Source: Osedax fenrisi (taxonomy: Eukaryota > Annelida > Polychaeta > Sabellida > Siboglinidae). Taken from it: DNA of 64,000 nucleotides. The translations under genes and the position numbers were made by a program. Positions within the stretch are counted from its first letter, which is position 1; each line of letters begins with the position of its first letter. Below are positions 39,280-52,889 of this stretch, one piece after another. The stretch lies in NCBI GenBank assembly GCA_964019155.1, contig CAXHSG010000197.1, forward strand, positions 310,001 through 374,000, given 5' to 3'. The notes under the pieces were generated by a model. It had not been told where the DNA came from. It worked only from the letters and a program-made list of their open reading frames with translations, and ran no database searches.

Positions 39280-41849
39280 GTAATTCTAGCTAACTTTAGC
39301 TAACTCTAGGTAACTCTAGCTAACTCTAGGCAACTTTAGCTAACTCTAGCTAACTCTAGCTAACTCTAGCTAACTCTAGCTAACTCTAGCTAACTCTAGC
39401 TAACTCTAGCTAACTCTAGCTAACTCTAGCTAACTTTAGCTAACTCTAGCTAACTCTAGCTAACTCTAGCTAACTCTAGGTAACTCTATCTAACTCTAGG
39501 TTACTCTAGCTAACTCTAGCTAACTCTAGCTAACTCTAGCTAACTCTAGCTAACTCTAGCTAACTCTAGCTAACTCTAGCTAACTCTAGCTAACTTTAGC
39601 TAACTCTAGCTAACTCTAGATAATTCTAGCTAACTTTAGCTAACTCTAGCTAACTCTAGCTAACTCTAGGTAACTTTAGGTAACTCTAGCTAACTCTAGG
39701 TTACTCTAGCTAACTCTAGCTAACTTTAGCTAACTCTAGCTAACTCTAGCTAACTCTAGGTAACTCTAGCTAACTCTAGCTAACTTTAGCTAACTCTAGG
39801 TAACTCTAGCTAACTCTAGCTAACTCTAGCTAACTCTAGCTAACTCTAGCTAACTCTAGGTAACTCTAGCTAACTTTAGCTAACTCTAGCTAACTCTAGC
39901 TAACTCTAGGTAATTCTAGCTAACTTTAGCTAACTCTAGGTAACTCTAGCTAACTCTAGGCAACTTTAGCTAACTCTAGCTAACTCTAGCTAACTCTAGC
40001 TAACTCTAGCTAACTATAGCTAACTCTAGGCAACTTTAGCTAACTCTAGCTAACTCTAGCTAACTCTAGCTAACTCTAGCTAACTCTAGCTAACTCTAGC
40101 TAACTTTAGCTAACTCTAGGTAACTTTAGCTAACTCTAGCTAACTCTAGCTAACTCTAGTTAACTCTAGGTAACTCTAGCTAACTCTAGCTAACTTTAGC
40201 TAACTCTAGGTAACTCTAGCTAACTCTAGCTAACTCTAGCTAACTCTAGCTAACTCTAGCTAACTCTAGGTAACTCTAGCTAACTTTAGCTAACTCTAGC
40301 TAACTCTAGCTAACTCTAGGTAATTCTAGCTAACTTTAGCTAACTCTAGGTAACTCTAGCTAACTCTAGGCAACTTTAGCTAACTCTAGCTAACTCTAGC
40401 TAACTCTAGCTAACTCTAGCTAACTCTAGCTAACTCTAGGCAACTTTAGCTAACTCTAGCTAACTCTAGCTAACTCTAGCTAACTCTAGCTAACTCTAGC
40501 TAACTCTAGCTAACTTTAGCTAACTCTAGGTAACTTTAGCTAACTCTAGCTAACTCTAGCTAACTCTAGTTAACTCTAGGTAACTTTAGCTAACTCTAGC
40601 TAACTCTAGCTAACTCTAGCTAACTCTAGCTAACTATAGCTAACTCTAGCTAACTCTAGGTAACTTTAGCTAACTCTAGCTAACTTTAGCTAACTCTAGC
40701 TAACTCTAGCTAACTCTAGCTTACTCTAGCTAACTCTAGCTAACTCTAGCTAACTTTAGCTAACTCTAGGTAACTTTAGCTAACTCTAGCTAACTCTAGC
40801 TAACTCTAGGTAATTCTAGCTAACTTTAGCTAACTCTAGCTAACTCTAGCTAACTCTAGGTAACTTTAGCTAACTCTAGGTAACTCTAGGTAACTTTAGC
40901 TAACTCTAGCTAACTCTAGGTAACTTTAGCTAACTCTAGCTAACTCTAGCTAACTTTAGCTAACTCTAGCTAACTCTAGGTAATTCTAGATAACTTTAGC
41001 TAACTCTAGGTAACTCTAGCTAACTATAGGTAACTTTAGCTAACTCTAGGTAACTTTAGCTAACTCTAGGTAACTCTAGGTAATTCTAGCTAACTCTACC
41101 TAACTCTAGGTAACTCTAGGTAACTCTAGGTAACACTAGCTAACTTTAGCTAACTCTAGCTAACTCTAGGTAACTCTAGCTAACTTTAGCTAACTCTAGC
41201 TAACTCTAGGTAACTCTAGCTAACTTTAGCTAACTCTAGCTAACTCTAGCTAATTCTAGGTAACTCTAGCTAACTCTAGCTAACTCTAGGTAACTCTAGC
41301 TAACTCTAGCTAACTTTAGCTAACTCTAGCTAACTCTAGGTAACTTTAGCTAACTCTAGCTAACTCTAGGTAACTCTAGGTAATTCTAGCTAACTCTAGG
41401 TTACTCTAGCTAACTCTAGCTAACTTTAGCTAACTCTAGGTAACTCTGGCTAACTCTAGCTAACTCTAGCTAACTCTAGCTAACTCTAGCTAACTCTATG
41501 TAACTCTAGCTAACTCTAGCTAACTCTAGTTAACTCTAGCTAACTTTGGCTAACTCTAGCTAACTCTAGCTAACTCTAGGTAATTCTAGCTAACTTTAGC
41601 TAACTCTAGGTAACTCTATCTAACTCTAGGCAACTTTAGCTAACTCTAGCTAACTCTAGCTAACTCTAGCTAACTCTAGCTAACTATAGCTAACTCTAGG
41701 CAACTTTAGCTAACTCTAGCTAACTCTAGCTAACTCTAGCTAACTCTAGCTAACTCTAGCTAACTCTAGCTAACTTTAGCTAACTCTAGGTAACTTTAGC
41801 TAACTCTAGCTAACTCTAGCTAACTCTAGTTAACTCTAGCTAACTCTAG
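39270..41849 (+). repeat. 2.58-kb block, second copy
   Basis: It pairs with 23,750-26,329. At its left edge it joins a 37,110-39,279 type block in a shared monomer, so 39,270-39,279 is an in-register recombination junction. Its right edge is near ctatctttag at 41,850. Confidence 0.75.
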
Positions 41850-44229
41850 CTATCTTTAGCTAACTCTAGCTAACTCTAGCTAACTCTAGGTAATTCTAGC
41901 TAACTTTAGCTAACTCTAGGTAACTCTAGCTAACTCTAGGCAACTTTAGCTAACTCTAGCTAACTCTAGCTAACTCTAGCTAACTCTAGCTAACTCTAGT
42001 TAACTCTAGGTAACTCTAGGTAACTCTAGCTAACTTTAGCTAACTCTAGGTAACTCTAGCTAACTCTAGCTAACTCTAGCTAACTCTAGCTAACTCTAGC
42101 TAACTCTAGGTAACTCTAGCTAACTTTAGCTAACTCTAGCTAACTCTAGCTAACTCTAGGTAATTCTAGCTAACTTTAGCTAACTCTAGGTAACTCTAGC
42201 TAACTCTAGGCAACTTTAGCTAACTCTAGCTAACTCTAGCTAACTCTAGCTAACTCTAGCTAACTCTAGCTAACTCTAGGCAACTTTAGCTAACTCTAGC
42301 TAACTCTAGCTAACTCTAGCTAACTCTAGCTAACTCTAGCTAACTCTAGCTAACTTTAGCTAACTCTAGGTAACTTTAGCTAACTCTAGCTAACTCTAGC
42401 TAACTCTAGTTAACTCTAGGTAACTTTAGCTAACTCTAGCTAACTCTAGCTAACTCTAGCTAACTCTAGCTAACTATAGCTAACTCTAGCTAACTCTAGG
42501 TAACTTTAGCTAACTCTAGCTAACTTTAGCTAACTCTAGCTAACTCTAGCTAACTCTAGCTTACTCTAGCTAACTCTAGCTAACTCTAGCTAACTTTAGC
42601 TAACTCTAGGTAACTTTAGCTAACTCTAGCTTACTCTAGCTAACTCTAGCTAACTCTAGCTAACTCTAGGTAACTCTAGCTAACTTTAGCTAACTCTAGC
42701 TAACTCTAGCTAACTCTAGGTAATTCTAGCTAACTTTAGCTAACTCTAGGTAACTCTAGCTAACTCTAGGCAACTTTAGCTAACTCTAGCTAACTCTAGC
42801 TAACTCTAGCTAACTCTAGCTAACTCTAGCTAACTCTAGGCAACTTTAGCTAACTCTAGCTAACTCTAGCTAACTCTAGCTAACTCTAGCTAACTCTAGC
42901 TAACTCTAGCTAACTTTAGCTAACTCTAGGTAACTTTAGCTAACTCTAGCTAACTCTAGCTAACTCTAGTTAACTCTAGGTAACTTTAGCTAACTCTAGC
43001 TAACTCTAGCTAACTCTAGCTAACTCTAGCTAACTATAGCTAACTCTAGCTAACTCTAGGTAACTTTAGCTAACTCTAGCTAACTTTAGCTAACTCTAGC
43101 TAACTCTAGCTAACTCTAGCTTACTCTAGCTAACTCTAGCTAACTCTAGCTAACTTTAGCTAACTCTAGGTAACTTTAGCTAACTCTAGCTAACTCTAGC
43201 TAACTCTAGGTAATTCTAGCTAACTTTAGCTAACTCTAGCTAACTCTAGCTAACTCTAGGTAACTTTAGCTAACTCTAGGTAACTCTAGGTAACTTTAGC
43301 TAACTCTAGCTAACTCTAGGTAACTTTAGCTAACTCTAGCTAACTCTAGCTAACTTTAGCTAACTCTAGCTAACTCTAGGTAATTCTAGATAACTTTAGC
43401 TAACTCTAGGTAACTCTAGCTAACTATAGGTAACTTTAGCTAACTCTAGGTAACTTTAGCTAACTCTAGGTAACTCTAGGTAATTCTAGCTAACTCTACC
43501 TAACTCTAGGTAACTCTAGGTAACTCTAGGTAACACTAGCTAACTTTAGCTAACTCTAGCTAACTCTAGGTAACTCTAGCTAACTTTAGCTAACTCTAGC
43601 TAACTCTAGGTAACTCTAGCTAACTTTAGCTAACTCTAGCTAACTCTAGCTAATTCTAGGTAACTCTAGCTAACTCTAGCTAACTCTAGGTAACTCTAGC
43701 TAACTCTAGCTAACTTTAGCTAACTCTAGCTAACTCTAGGTAACTTTAGCTAACTCTAGCTAACTCTAGGTAACTCTAGGTAATTCTAGCTAACTCTAGG
43801 TTACTCTAGCTAACTCTAGCTAACTTTAGCTAACTCTAGGTAACTCTGGCTAACTCTAGCTAACTCTAGCTAACTCTAGCTAACTCTAGCTAACTCTATG
43901 TAACTCTAGCTAACTCTAGCTAACTCTAGTTAACTCTAGCTAACTTTAGCTAACTCTAGCTAACTCTAGCTAACTCTAGGTAATTCTAGCTAACTTTAGC
44001 TAACTCTAGGTAACTCTATCTAACTCTAGGCAACTTTAGCTAACTCTAGCTAACTCTAGCTAACTCTAGCTAACTCTAGCTAACTATAGCTAACTCTAGG
44101 CAACTTTAGCTAACTCTAGCTAACTCTAGCTAACTCTAGCTAACTCTAGCTAACTCTAGCTAACTCTAGCTAACTTTAGCTAACTCTAGGTAACTTTAGC
44201 TAACTCTAGCTAACTCTAGCTAACTCTAG
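40240..44229 (+). repeat. Direct duplication at lag 2,400 bp (40,240-41,829 and 42,640-44,229)
   Basis: Landmarks are cttactctag (40,720/43,120), the cassette (41,090/43,490) and the ttaactctag near 41,530/43,930. The ctaactttgg at 41,540 is private to the first copy. The intervening 41,850-42,079 is an ordinary decamer stretch with short rearranged pieces. Confidence 0.75.
42080..43199 (+). repeat. Tandem duplication of exactly 560 bp
   Basis: The halves 42,080-42,639 and 42,640-43,199 abut and share cttactctag at 42,560/43,120. An additional cttactctag at 42,630 sits at the junction, one monomer from the edge. It is the shortest of the perfect tandem duplications noticed. Confidence 0.75.
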
Positions 44230-46369
44230 TTAACTCTAGGTAACTCTAGCTAACTCTAGCTAACTTTAGCTAACTCTAGGTAACTCTAGCTAACTCTAGC
44301 TAACTCTAGCTAACTCTAGCTAACTCTAGCTAACTCTAGGTAACTCTAGCTAACTTTAGCTAACTCTAGCTTACTCTAGCTAACTCTAGGTAATTCTAGC
44401 TAACTTTAGCTAACTCTAGGTAACTCTAGCTAACTCTAGGCAACTTTAGCTAACTCTAGCTAACTCTAGCTAACTCTAGCTAACTCTAGCTAACTCTAGC
44501 TAACTCTAGGCAACTTTAGCTAACTCTAGCTAACTCTAGCTAACTCTAGCTAACTCTAGCTAACTCTAGCTAACTCTAGCTAAATTTAGCTAACTCTAGG
44601 TAACTTTAGCTAACTCTAGCTAACTCTAGCTAACTCTAGTTAACTATAGGTAACTTTAGCTAACTCTAGCTAACTCTAGCTAACTCTAGCTAACTCTAGC
44701 TAACTATAGCTAACTCTAGCTAACTCTAGGTAACTTTAGCTAACTCTAGCTAACTTTAGCTAACTCTAGCTAACTCTAGCTAACTCTAGCTAACTCTAGC
44801 TAACTCTAGCTAACTCTAGCTAACTTTAGCTAACTCTAGGTAACTTTAGCTAACTCTAGCTAACTCTAGCTAACTCTAGGTAATTCTAGCTAACTTTAGC
44901 TAACTCTAGCTAACTCTAGCTAACTCTAGGTAACTTTAGCTAACTCTAGGTAACTCTAGGTAACTTTAGCTAACTCTAGCTAACTCTAGGTAACTTTAGC
45001 TAACTCTAGCTAACTCTAGCTAACTTTAGCTAACTCTAGCTAACTCTAGGTAATTCTAGATAACTTTAGCTAACTCTAGGTAACTCTAGCTAACTATAGG
45101 TAACTTTAGCTAACTCTAGGTAACTTTAGCTAACTCTAGCTAACTCTAGGTAACTTTAGCTAACTCTAGCTAACTCTAGGTAACTCTAGGTAATTCTAGC
45201 TAACTCTAGGTTACTCTAGCTAACTCTAGCTAACTTTAGCTAACTCTAGGTAATTCTGGCTAACTCTAGCTAACTCTAGCTAACTCTAGCTAACTCTAGC
45301 TAACTCTATGTAACTCTAGCTAACTCTAGCTAACTCTAGGTAACTCTAGCTAACTTTAGCTAACTCTAGCTAACTCTAGCTAACTCTAGGTAATTCTAGC
45401 TAACTTTAGCTAACTCTAGGTAACTCTATCTAACTCTAGGCAACTTTAGCTAACTCTAGCTAACTCTAGCTAACTCTAGCTAACTCTAGCTAACTATAGC
45501 TAACTCTAGGCAACTTTAGCTAACTCTAGCTAACTCTAGCTAACTCTAGCTAACTCTAGCTAACTCTAGCTAACTCTAGCTAACTTTAGCTAACTCTAGG
45601 TAACTTTAGCTAACTCTAGCTAACTCTAGCTAACTCTAGTTAACTCTAGGTAACTCTAGCTAACTCTAGCTAACTTTAGCTAACTCTAGGTAACTCTAGC
45701 TAACTCTAGCTAACTCTAGCTAACTCTAGCTAACTCTAGCTAACTCTAGGTAACTCTAGCTAACTTTAGCTAACTCTAGCTAACTCTAGCTAACTCTAGG
45801 TAATTCTAGCTAACTTTAGCTAACTCTAGGTAACTCTAGCTAACTCTAGGCAACTTTAGCTAACTCTAGCTAACTCTAGCTAACTCTAGCTAACTCTAGC
45901 TAACTCTAGCTAACTCTAGGCAACTTTAGCTAACTCTAGCTAACTCTAGCTAACTCTAGCAAACTCTAGCTAACTCTAGCTAACTCTAGTTAACTTTAGC
46001 TAACTCTAGGTAACTTTAGCTAACTCTAGCTAACTCTAGCTAACTCTAGTTAACTCTAGGTAACTTTAGCTAACTCTAGCTAACTCTAGCTAACTCTAGC
46101 TAACTCTAGCTAACTATAGCTAACTCTAGCTAACTCTAGGTAACTTTAGCTAACTCTAGCTAACTTTAGCTAACTCTAGCTAACTCTAGCTAACTCTAGC
46201 TAACTCTAGCTAACTCTAGCTAACTCTAGCTATCTCTAGGTAACTTTAGCTAACTCTAGCTAACTCTAGCTAACTTTAGCTAACTCTAGCTAACTCTAGG
46301 TAATTCTAGATAACTTTAGCTAACTCTAGGTAACTCTAGCTAACTATAGGTAACTTTAGCTAACTCTAG
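44200..46369 (+). repeat. 2.17-kb block, second copy
   Basis: It pairs with 37,110-39,279 and follows directly on the 42,640-44,229 block. It is the last block of the central type. To its right the ctatctctag doublet typical of domain B returns. Confidence 0.75.
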
Positions 46370-46829
46370 GTAACTTTAGCTAACTCTAGGTAACTCTAGG
46401 TAATTCTAGCTAACTCTACCTAACTCTAGGTAACTCTAGGTAACTCTAGGTAACACTAGCTAACTTTAGCTAACTCTAGCTAACTCTAGGTAACTCTAGC
46501 TAACTTTAGCTAACTCTAGCTAACTCTAGGTAACTCTAGCTAACTTTAGCTAACTCTAGCTAACTCTAGCTAATTCTAGGTAACTCTAGCTAACTCTAGC
46601 TAACTCTAGGTAACTCTAGCTAACTCTAGCTAACTTTAGCTAACTCTAGCTAACTCTAGGTAACTTTAGCTAACTCTAGCTAACTCTAGGTAACTCTAAG
46701 TAATTCTAGCTAACTCTAGGTTACTCTAGCTAACTCTAGCTAACTTTAGCTAACTCTAGGTAACTCTGGCTAACTCTAGCTAACTCTAGCTAACTCTAGC
46801 TAACTCTAGCTAACTCTATGTAACTCTAG
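46240..46829 (+). repeat. 590-bp block, first copy (lag 2,110 bp)
   Basis: It pairs with 48,350-48,939. The shared rare monomer gtaactctaa lies at 46,690 and 48,800, and the cassette at 46,410/48,520. The second copy has ctaattctag at 48,880. This block marks the switch from central-type to domain-D sequence. Confidence 0.7.
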
Positions 46830-48999
46830 CTAACTCTAGCTAACTCTAGCTAACTCTAGGTAATTCTAGCTAACTTTAGCTAACTCTAGCTAACTCTAGC
46901 TAACTCTAGGTAACTTTAGCTAACTCTAGCTAACTCTAGCTAACTTTAGCTAACTCTAGCTAACTCTAGGTAATTCTAGATAACTTTAGCTAACTCTAGG
47001 TAACTCTAGCTAACTATAGGTAACTTTAGCTAACTCTAGGTAACTTTAGCTAACTCTAGGTAACTCTAGGTAATTCTAGCTAACTCTACCTAACTCTAGG
47101 TAACTCTAGGTAACTCTAGGTAACACTAGCTAACTTTAGCTAACTCTAGCTAACTCTAGGTAACTCTAGCTAACTTTAGCTAACTCTAGCTAACTCTAGG
47201 TAACTCTAGCTAACTTTAGCTAACTCTAGCTAACTCTAGCTAATTCTAGGTAACTCTAGCTAACTCTAGCTAACTCTAGGTAACTCTAGCTAACTCTAGC
47301 TAACTTTAGCTAACTCTAGCTAACTCTAGGTAACTTTAGCTAACTCTAGCTAACTCTAGGTAACTCTAGGTAATTCTAGCTAACTCTAGGTTACTCTAGC
47401 TAACTCTAGCTAACTTTAGCTAACTCTAGGTAACTCTGGCTAACTCTAGCTAACTCTAGCTAACTCTAGCTAACTCTAGCTAACTCTATGTAACTCTAGC
47501 TAACTCTAGCTAACTCTAGGTAACTCTAGCTAACTCTAGCTAACTTTAGCTAACTCTAGCTAACTCTAGCTTACTCTAGGTAACTCTAGCTAACTCTAGC
47601 TAACTTTAGCTAACTCTAGGTAACTCTAGCTATCTCTAGCTAACTCTAGCTAACTCTAGCTAACTCTAGCTAACTCTAGCTATCTCTAGCTAACTCTAGC
47701 TAACTCTAGCTAACTCTAGCTAACTCTAGGTAACTCTAGCTAACTTTAGCTAACTCTAGCTAACTCTAGCTAACTCTAGCTAACTCTAGCTAACTCTAGC
47801 TAACTCTAGGTAACTCTAGCTAACTTTAGCTAACTCTAGCTAACTCTAGCTAACTCTAGGTAATTCTAGCTAACTTTAGCTAACTCTAGGTAACTCTAGC
47901 TAACTCTAGGCAACTTTAGCTAACTCTAGCTAACTCTAGCTAACTCTAGCTAACTCTAGCTAACTCTAGCTAACTCTAGGCAACTTTAGCTAACTCTAGC
48001 TAACTCTAGCTAACTCTAGCTAACTCTAGCTAACTCTAGCTAACTCTAGCTAACTTTAGCTAACTCTAGGTAACTTTAGCTAACTCTAGCTAACTCTAGT
48101 TAACTCTAGTTAACTCTAGGTAACTTTAGCTAACTCTAGCTAACTCTAGCTAACTCTAGCTAACTCTAGCTAACTATAGCTAACTCTAGCTAACTCTAGG
48201 TAACTTTAGCTAACTCTAGCTAACTTTAGCTAACTCTAGCTAACTCTAGCTAACTCTAGCTAACTCTAGCTAACTCTAGCTAACTCTAGCTAACTTTAGC
48301 TAACTCTAGGTAACTCTAGGTAACTTTAGCTAACTCTAGCTAACTCTAGGTAACTTTAGCTAACTCTAGCTAACTCTAGCTAACTTTAGCTAACTCTAGC
48401 TAACTCTAGGTAATTCTAGATAACTTTAGCTAACTCTAGGTAACTCTAGCTAACTATAGGTAACTTTAGCTAACTCTAGGTAACTTTAGCTAACTCTAGG
48501 TAACTCTAGGTAATTCTAGCTAACTCTACCTAACTCTAGGTAACTCTAGGTAACTCTAGGTAACACTAGCTAACTTTAGCTAACTCTAGCTAACTCTAGG
48601 TAACTCTAGCTAACTTTAGCTAACTCTAGCTAACTCTAGGTAACTCTAGCTAACTTTAGCTAACTCTAGCTAACTCTAGCTAATTCTAGGTAACTCTAGC
48701 TAACTCTAGCTAACTCTAGGTAACTCTAGCTAACTCTAGCTAACTTTAGCTAACTCTAGCTAACTCTAGGTAACTTTAGCTAACTCTAGCTAACTCTAGG
48801 TAACTCTAAGTAATTCTAGCTAACTCTAGGTTACTCTAGCTAACTCTAGCTAACTTTAGCTAACTCTAGGTAACTCTGGCTAATTCTAGCTAACTCTAGC
48901 TAACTCTAGCTAACTCTAGCTAACTCTATGTAACTCTAGCTAACTTTAGCTAACTCTAGCTAACTCTAGCTAACTCTAGGTAACTTTAGCTAACTCTAG
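46830..48999 (+). repeat. Domain D left part, rearranged units
   Basis: The stretch holds a cassette at 47,080, a ctatctctag doublet at 47,630 and 47,680, cttactctag at 47,570 and the second 590-bp block (48,350-48,939). The unit type is that of 13.7-18.5 kb. No gene or other element is seen. Confidence 0.65.
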
Positions 49000-51209
49000 G
49001 TAACTCTAGGTAACTTTAGCTAACTCTAGCTAACTCTAGGTAACTTTAGCTAACTCTAGCTAACTCTAGCTAACTTTAGCTAACTCTAGCTAACTCTAGG
49101 TAATTCTAGATAACTTTAGCTAACTCTAGGTAACTCTAGCTAACTATAGGTAACTTTAGCTAACTCTAGGTAACTTTAGCTAACTCTAGGTAACTCTAGG
49201 TAATTCTAGCTAACTCTACCTAACTCTAGGTAACTCTAGGTAACTCTAGGTAACACTAGCTAACTTTAGCTAACTCTAGCTAACTCTAGGTAACTCTAGC
49301 TAACTTTAGCTAACTCTAGCTAACTTTAGGTAACTCTAGCTAACTTTAGCTAACTCTAGCTAACTCTAGCTAATTCTAGGTAACTCTAGCTAACTCTAGC
49401 TAACTCTAGGTAACTCTAGCTAACTCTAGCTAACTTTAGCTAACTCTAGCTAACTCTAGGTAACTTTAGCTAACTCTAGCTAACTCTAGGTAACTCTAGG
49501 TAATTCTAGCTAACTCTAGGTTACTCTAGCTAACTCTAGCTAACTTTAGCTAACTCTAGGTAACTCTGGCTAACTCTAGCTAACTCTAGCTAACTCTAGC
49601 TAACTCTAGCTAACTCTATGTAACTCTAGCTAACTCTAGCTAACTCTAGGTAACTCTAGCTAACTCTAGCTAACTTTAGCTAACTCTAGCTAACTCTAGC
49701 TAACTCTAGGTAACTCTAGCTAACTCTAGCTAACTTTAGCTAACTCTAGGTAACTCTAGCTATCTCTAGCTAACTCTAGCTAACTCTAGCTAACTCTAGC
49801 TAACTCTAGCTATCTCTAGCTAACTCTAGCTAACTCTAGCTAACTCTAGCTAACTCTAGGTAACTCTAGCTAACTTTAGCTAACTCTAGCTAACTCTAGC
49901 TAACTCTAGGTAATTCTAGCTAACTTTAGCTAACTCTAGGTAACTCTAGCTAACTCTAGGCAACTTTAGCTAACTCTAGCTAACTCTAGCTAACTCTAGC
50001 TAACTCTAGCTAACTCTAGCTAACTCTAGCTAACTCTAGCTAACTCTAGCTAACTCTAGTTAACTTTAGCTAACTCTAGCTAACTCTAGCTAACTCTAGC
50101 TAACTCTAGGTAACTTTAGCTAACTCTAGCTAACTCTAGGTAACTTTAGCTAACTCTAGCTAACTCTAGCTAACTTTAGCTAACTCTAGCTAACTCTAGG
50201 TAATTCTAGATAACTTTAGCTAACTCTAGGTAACTCTAGCTAACTATAGGTAACTTTAGCTAACTCTAGGTAACTTTAGCTAACTCTAGGTAACTCTAGG
50301 TAATTCTAGCTAACTCTACCTAACTCTAGGTAACTCTAGGTAACTCTAGGTAACACTAGCTAACTTTAGCTAACTCTAGCTAACTCTAGGTAACTCTAGC
50401 TAACTTTAGCTAACTCTAGCTAACTCTAGGTAACTCTAGCTAACTTTAGCTAACTCTAGCTAACTCTAGCTAATTCTAGGTAACTCTAGCTAACTCTAGC
50501 TAACTCTAGGTAACTCTAGCTAACTCTAGCTAACTTTAGCTAACTCTAGCTAACTCTAGGTAACTTTAGCTAACTCTAGCTAACACTAGGTAACTCTAGG
50601 TAATTCTAGCTAACTCTAGGTTACTCTAGCTAACTCTAGCTAACTTTAGCTAACTCTAGGTAACTCTGGCTAACTCTAGCTAACTCTAGCTAACTCTAGC
50701 TAACTCTAGCTAACTCTATGTAACTCTAGCTAACTCTAGCTAACTCTAGGTAACTCTAGCTAACTCTAGCTAACTTTAGCTAACTCTAGCTAACTCTAGC
50801 TAACTCTAGGTAACTCTAGCTAACTCTAGCTAACTTTAGCTAACTCTAGGTAACTCTAGCTATCTCTAGCTAACTCTAGCTAACTCTAGCTAACTCTAGC
50901 TAACTCTAGCTATCTCTAGCTAACTCTAGCTAACTCTAGCTAACTCTAGCTAACTCTAGGTAACTCTAGCTAACTTTAGCTAACTCTAGCTAACTCTAGC
51001 TAACTCTAGGTAATTCTAGCTAACTTTAGCTAACTCTAGGTAACTCTAGCTAACTCTAGGCAACTTTAGCTAACTCTAGCTAACTCTAGCTAACTCTAGC
51101 TAACTCTAGCTAACTCTAGCTAACTCTAGCTAACTCTAGCTAACTCTAGCTAACTCTAGGTAACTTTAGCTAACTCTAGCTAACTCTAGCTAACTCTAGC
51201 TAACTCTAG
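49000..51209 (+). repeat. Tandem duplication of 1,100 bp
   Basis: The copies start at 49,000 and 50,100. Landmarks are the cassette (49,210/50,310) and ctatctctag doublets (49,760 and 49,810 / 50,860 and 50,910). Private changes include gtaactctag preceded by ctaactttag near 49,320 in copy one and ctaacactag at 50,580 in copy two. The unit length equals that of the 1,100-bp duplication at 13.8-15.9 kb. Confidence 0.75.
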
Positions 51210-52889
51210 GTAACTCTATCTAACTCTAGGTTACTCTAGCTAACTCTAGCTAACTCTAGCTAACTCTAGCTAACTCTAGCTAACTCTAGCTAACTCTAGC
51301 TAACTCTAGCTAACTTTAGCTAACTCTAGCTAACTCTAGATAATTCTAGCTAACTTTAGCTAACTCTAGCTAACTCTAGCTAACTCTAGGTAACTTTAGG
51401 TAACTCTAGCTAACTCTAGGTAACTCTAGCTAACTCTAGCTAACTTTAGCTAACTCTAGCTAACTCTAGCTAACTCTAGGTAACTCTAGCTAACTCTAGC
51501 TAACTTTAGCTAACTCTAGGTAACTCTAGCTAACTCTAGCTAACTCTAGCTAACTCTAGCTAACTCTAGCTAACTCTAGGTAACTCTAGCTAACTTTAGC
51601 TAACTCTAGCTAACTCTAGCTAACTCTATGTAATTCTAGCTAACTTTAGCTAACTCTAGGTAACTCTAGCTAACTCTAGGCAACTTTAGCTAACTCTAGC
51701 TAACTCTAGCTAACTCTAGCTAACTCTAGCTAACTCTAGCTAACTCTAGCTAACTTTAGCTAACTCTAGGTAACTTTAGCTAACTCTAGCTAACTCTAGG
51801 TAACTCTAGGTAATTCTAGCTAACTCTAGGTTACTCTAGCTAACTCTAGCTAACTTTAGCTAACTCTAGGTAACTCTGGCTAACTCTAGCTAACTCTAGC
51901 TAACTCTAGCTAACTCTATGTAACTCTAGCTAACTCTAGCTAACTCTAGGTAACTCTAGCTAACTCTAGCTAACTTTAGCTAACTCTAGCTAACTCTAGC
52001 TAACTCTAGGTAACTCTAGCTAACTCTAGCTAACTTTAGCTAACTCTAGGTAACTCTAGCTATCTCTAGCTAACTCTAGCTAACTCTAGCTAACTCTAGC
52101 TAACTCTAGGTAACTCTAGCTAACTTTAGCTAACTCTAGCTAACTCTAGCTAACTCTAGGTAATTCTAGCTAACTTTAGCTAACTCTAGGTAACTCTAGC
52201 TAACTCTAGGCAACTTTAGCTAACTCTAGCTAACTCTAGCTAACTCTAGCTAACTCTAGCTAACTCTAGCTAACTCTAGCTAACTCTAGCTAACTCTAGC
52301 TAACTCTAGGTAACTTTAGCTAACTCTAGCTAACTCTAGCTAACTCTAGCTAACTCTAGGTAACTCTATCTAACTCTAGGTTACTCTAGCTAACTCTAGC
52401 TAACTCTAGCTAACTCTAGCTAACTCTAGCTAACTCTAGCTAACTCTAGCTAACTCTAGCTAACTCTAGCTAACTTTAGCTAACTCTAGCTAACTCTAGA
52501 TAATTCTAGCTAACTTTAGCTAACTCTAGCTAACTCTAGCTAACTCTAGGTAACTTTAGGTAACTCTAGCTAACTCTAGGTTACTCTAGCTAACTCTAGC
52601 TAACTTTAGCTAACTCTAGCTAACTCTAGCTAACTCTAGGTAACTCTAGCTAACTCTAGCTAACTTTAGCTAACTCTAGGTAACTCTAGCTAACTCTAGC
52701 TAACTCTAGCTAACTCTAGCTAACTCTAGCTAACTCTAGGTAACTCTAGCTAACTTTAGCTAACTCTAGCTAACTCTAGCTAACTCTAGGTAATTCTAGC
52801 TAACTTTAGCTAACTCTAGGTAACTCTAGCTAACTCTAGGCAACTTTAGCTAACTCTAGCTAACTCTAGCTAACTCTAGCTAACTCTAG
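50180..52889 (+). repeat. 2.7-kb right bracket block (copy of 19,561-22,270)
   Basis: See the partner block for landmarks; the lag is 30,619 bp, which is a multiple of 10 minus the one base lost at 23,281. It also has an internal lag of about 1,150-1,160 bp (gcaactttag at 51,060/52,210). The match ends where this copy has ctaactttag at 52,890 and the left copy has ctaactatag at 22,271. Confidence 0.7.
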
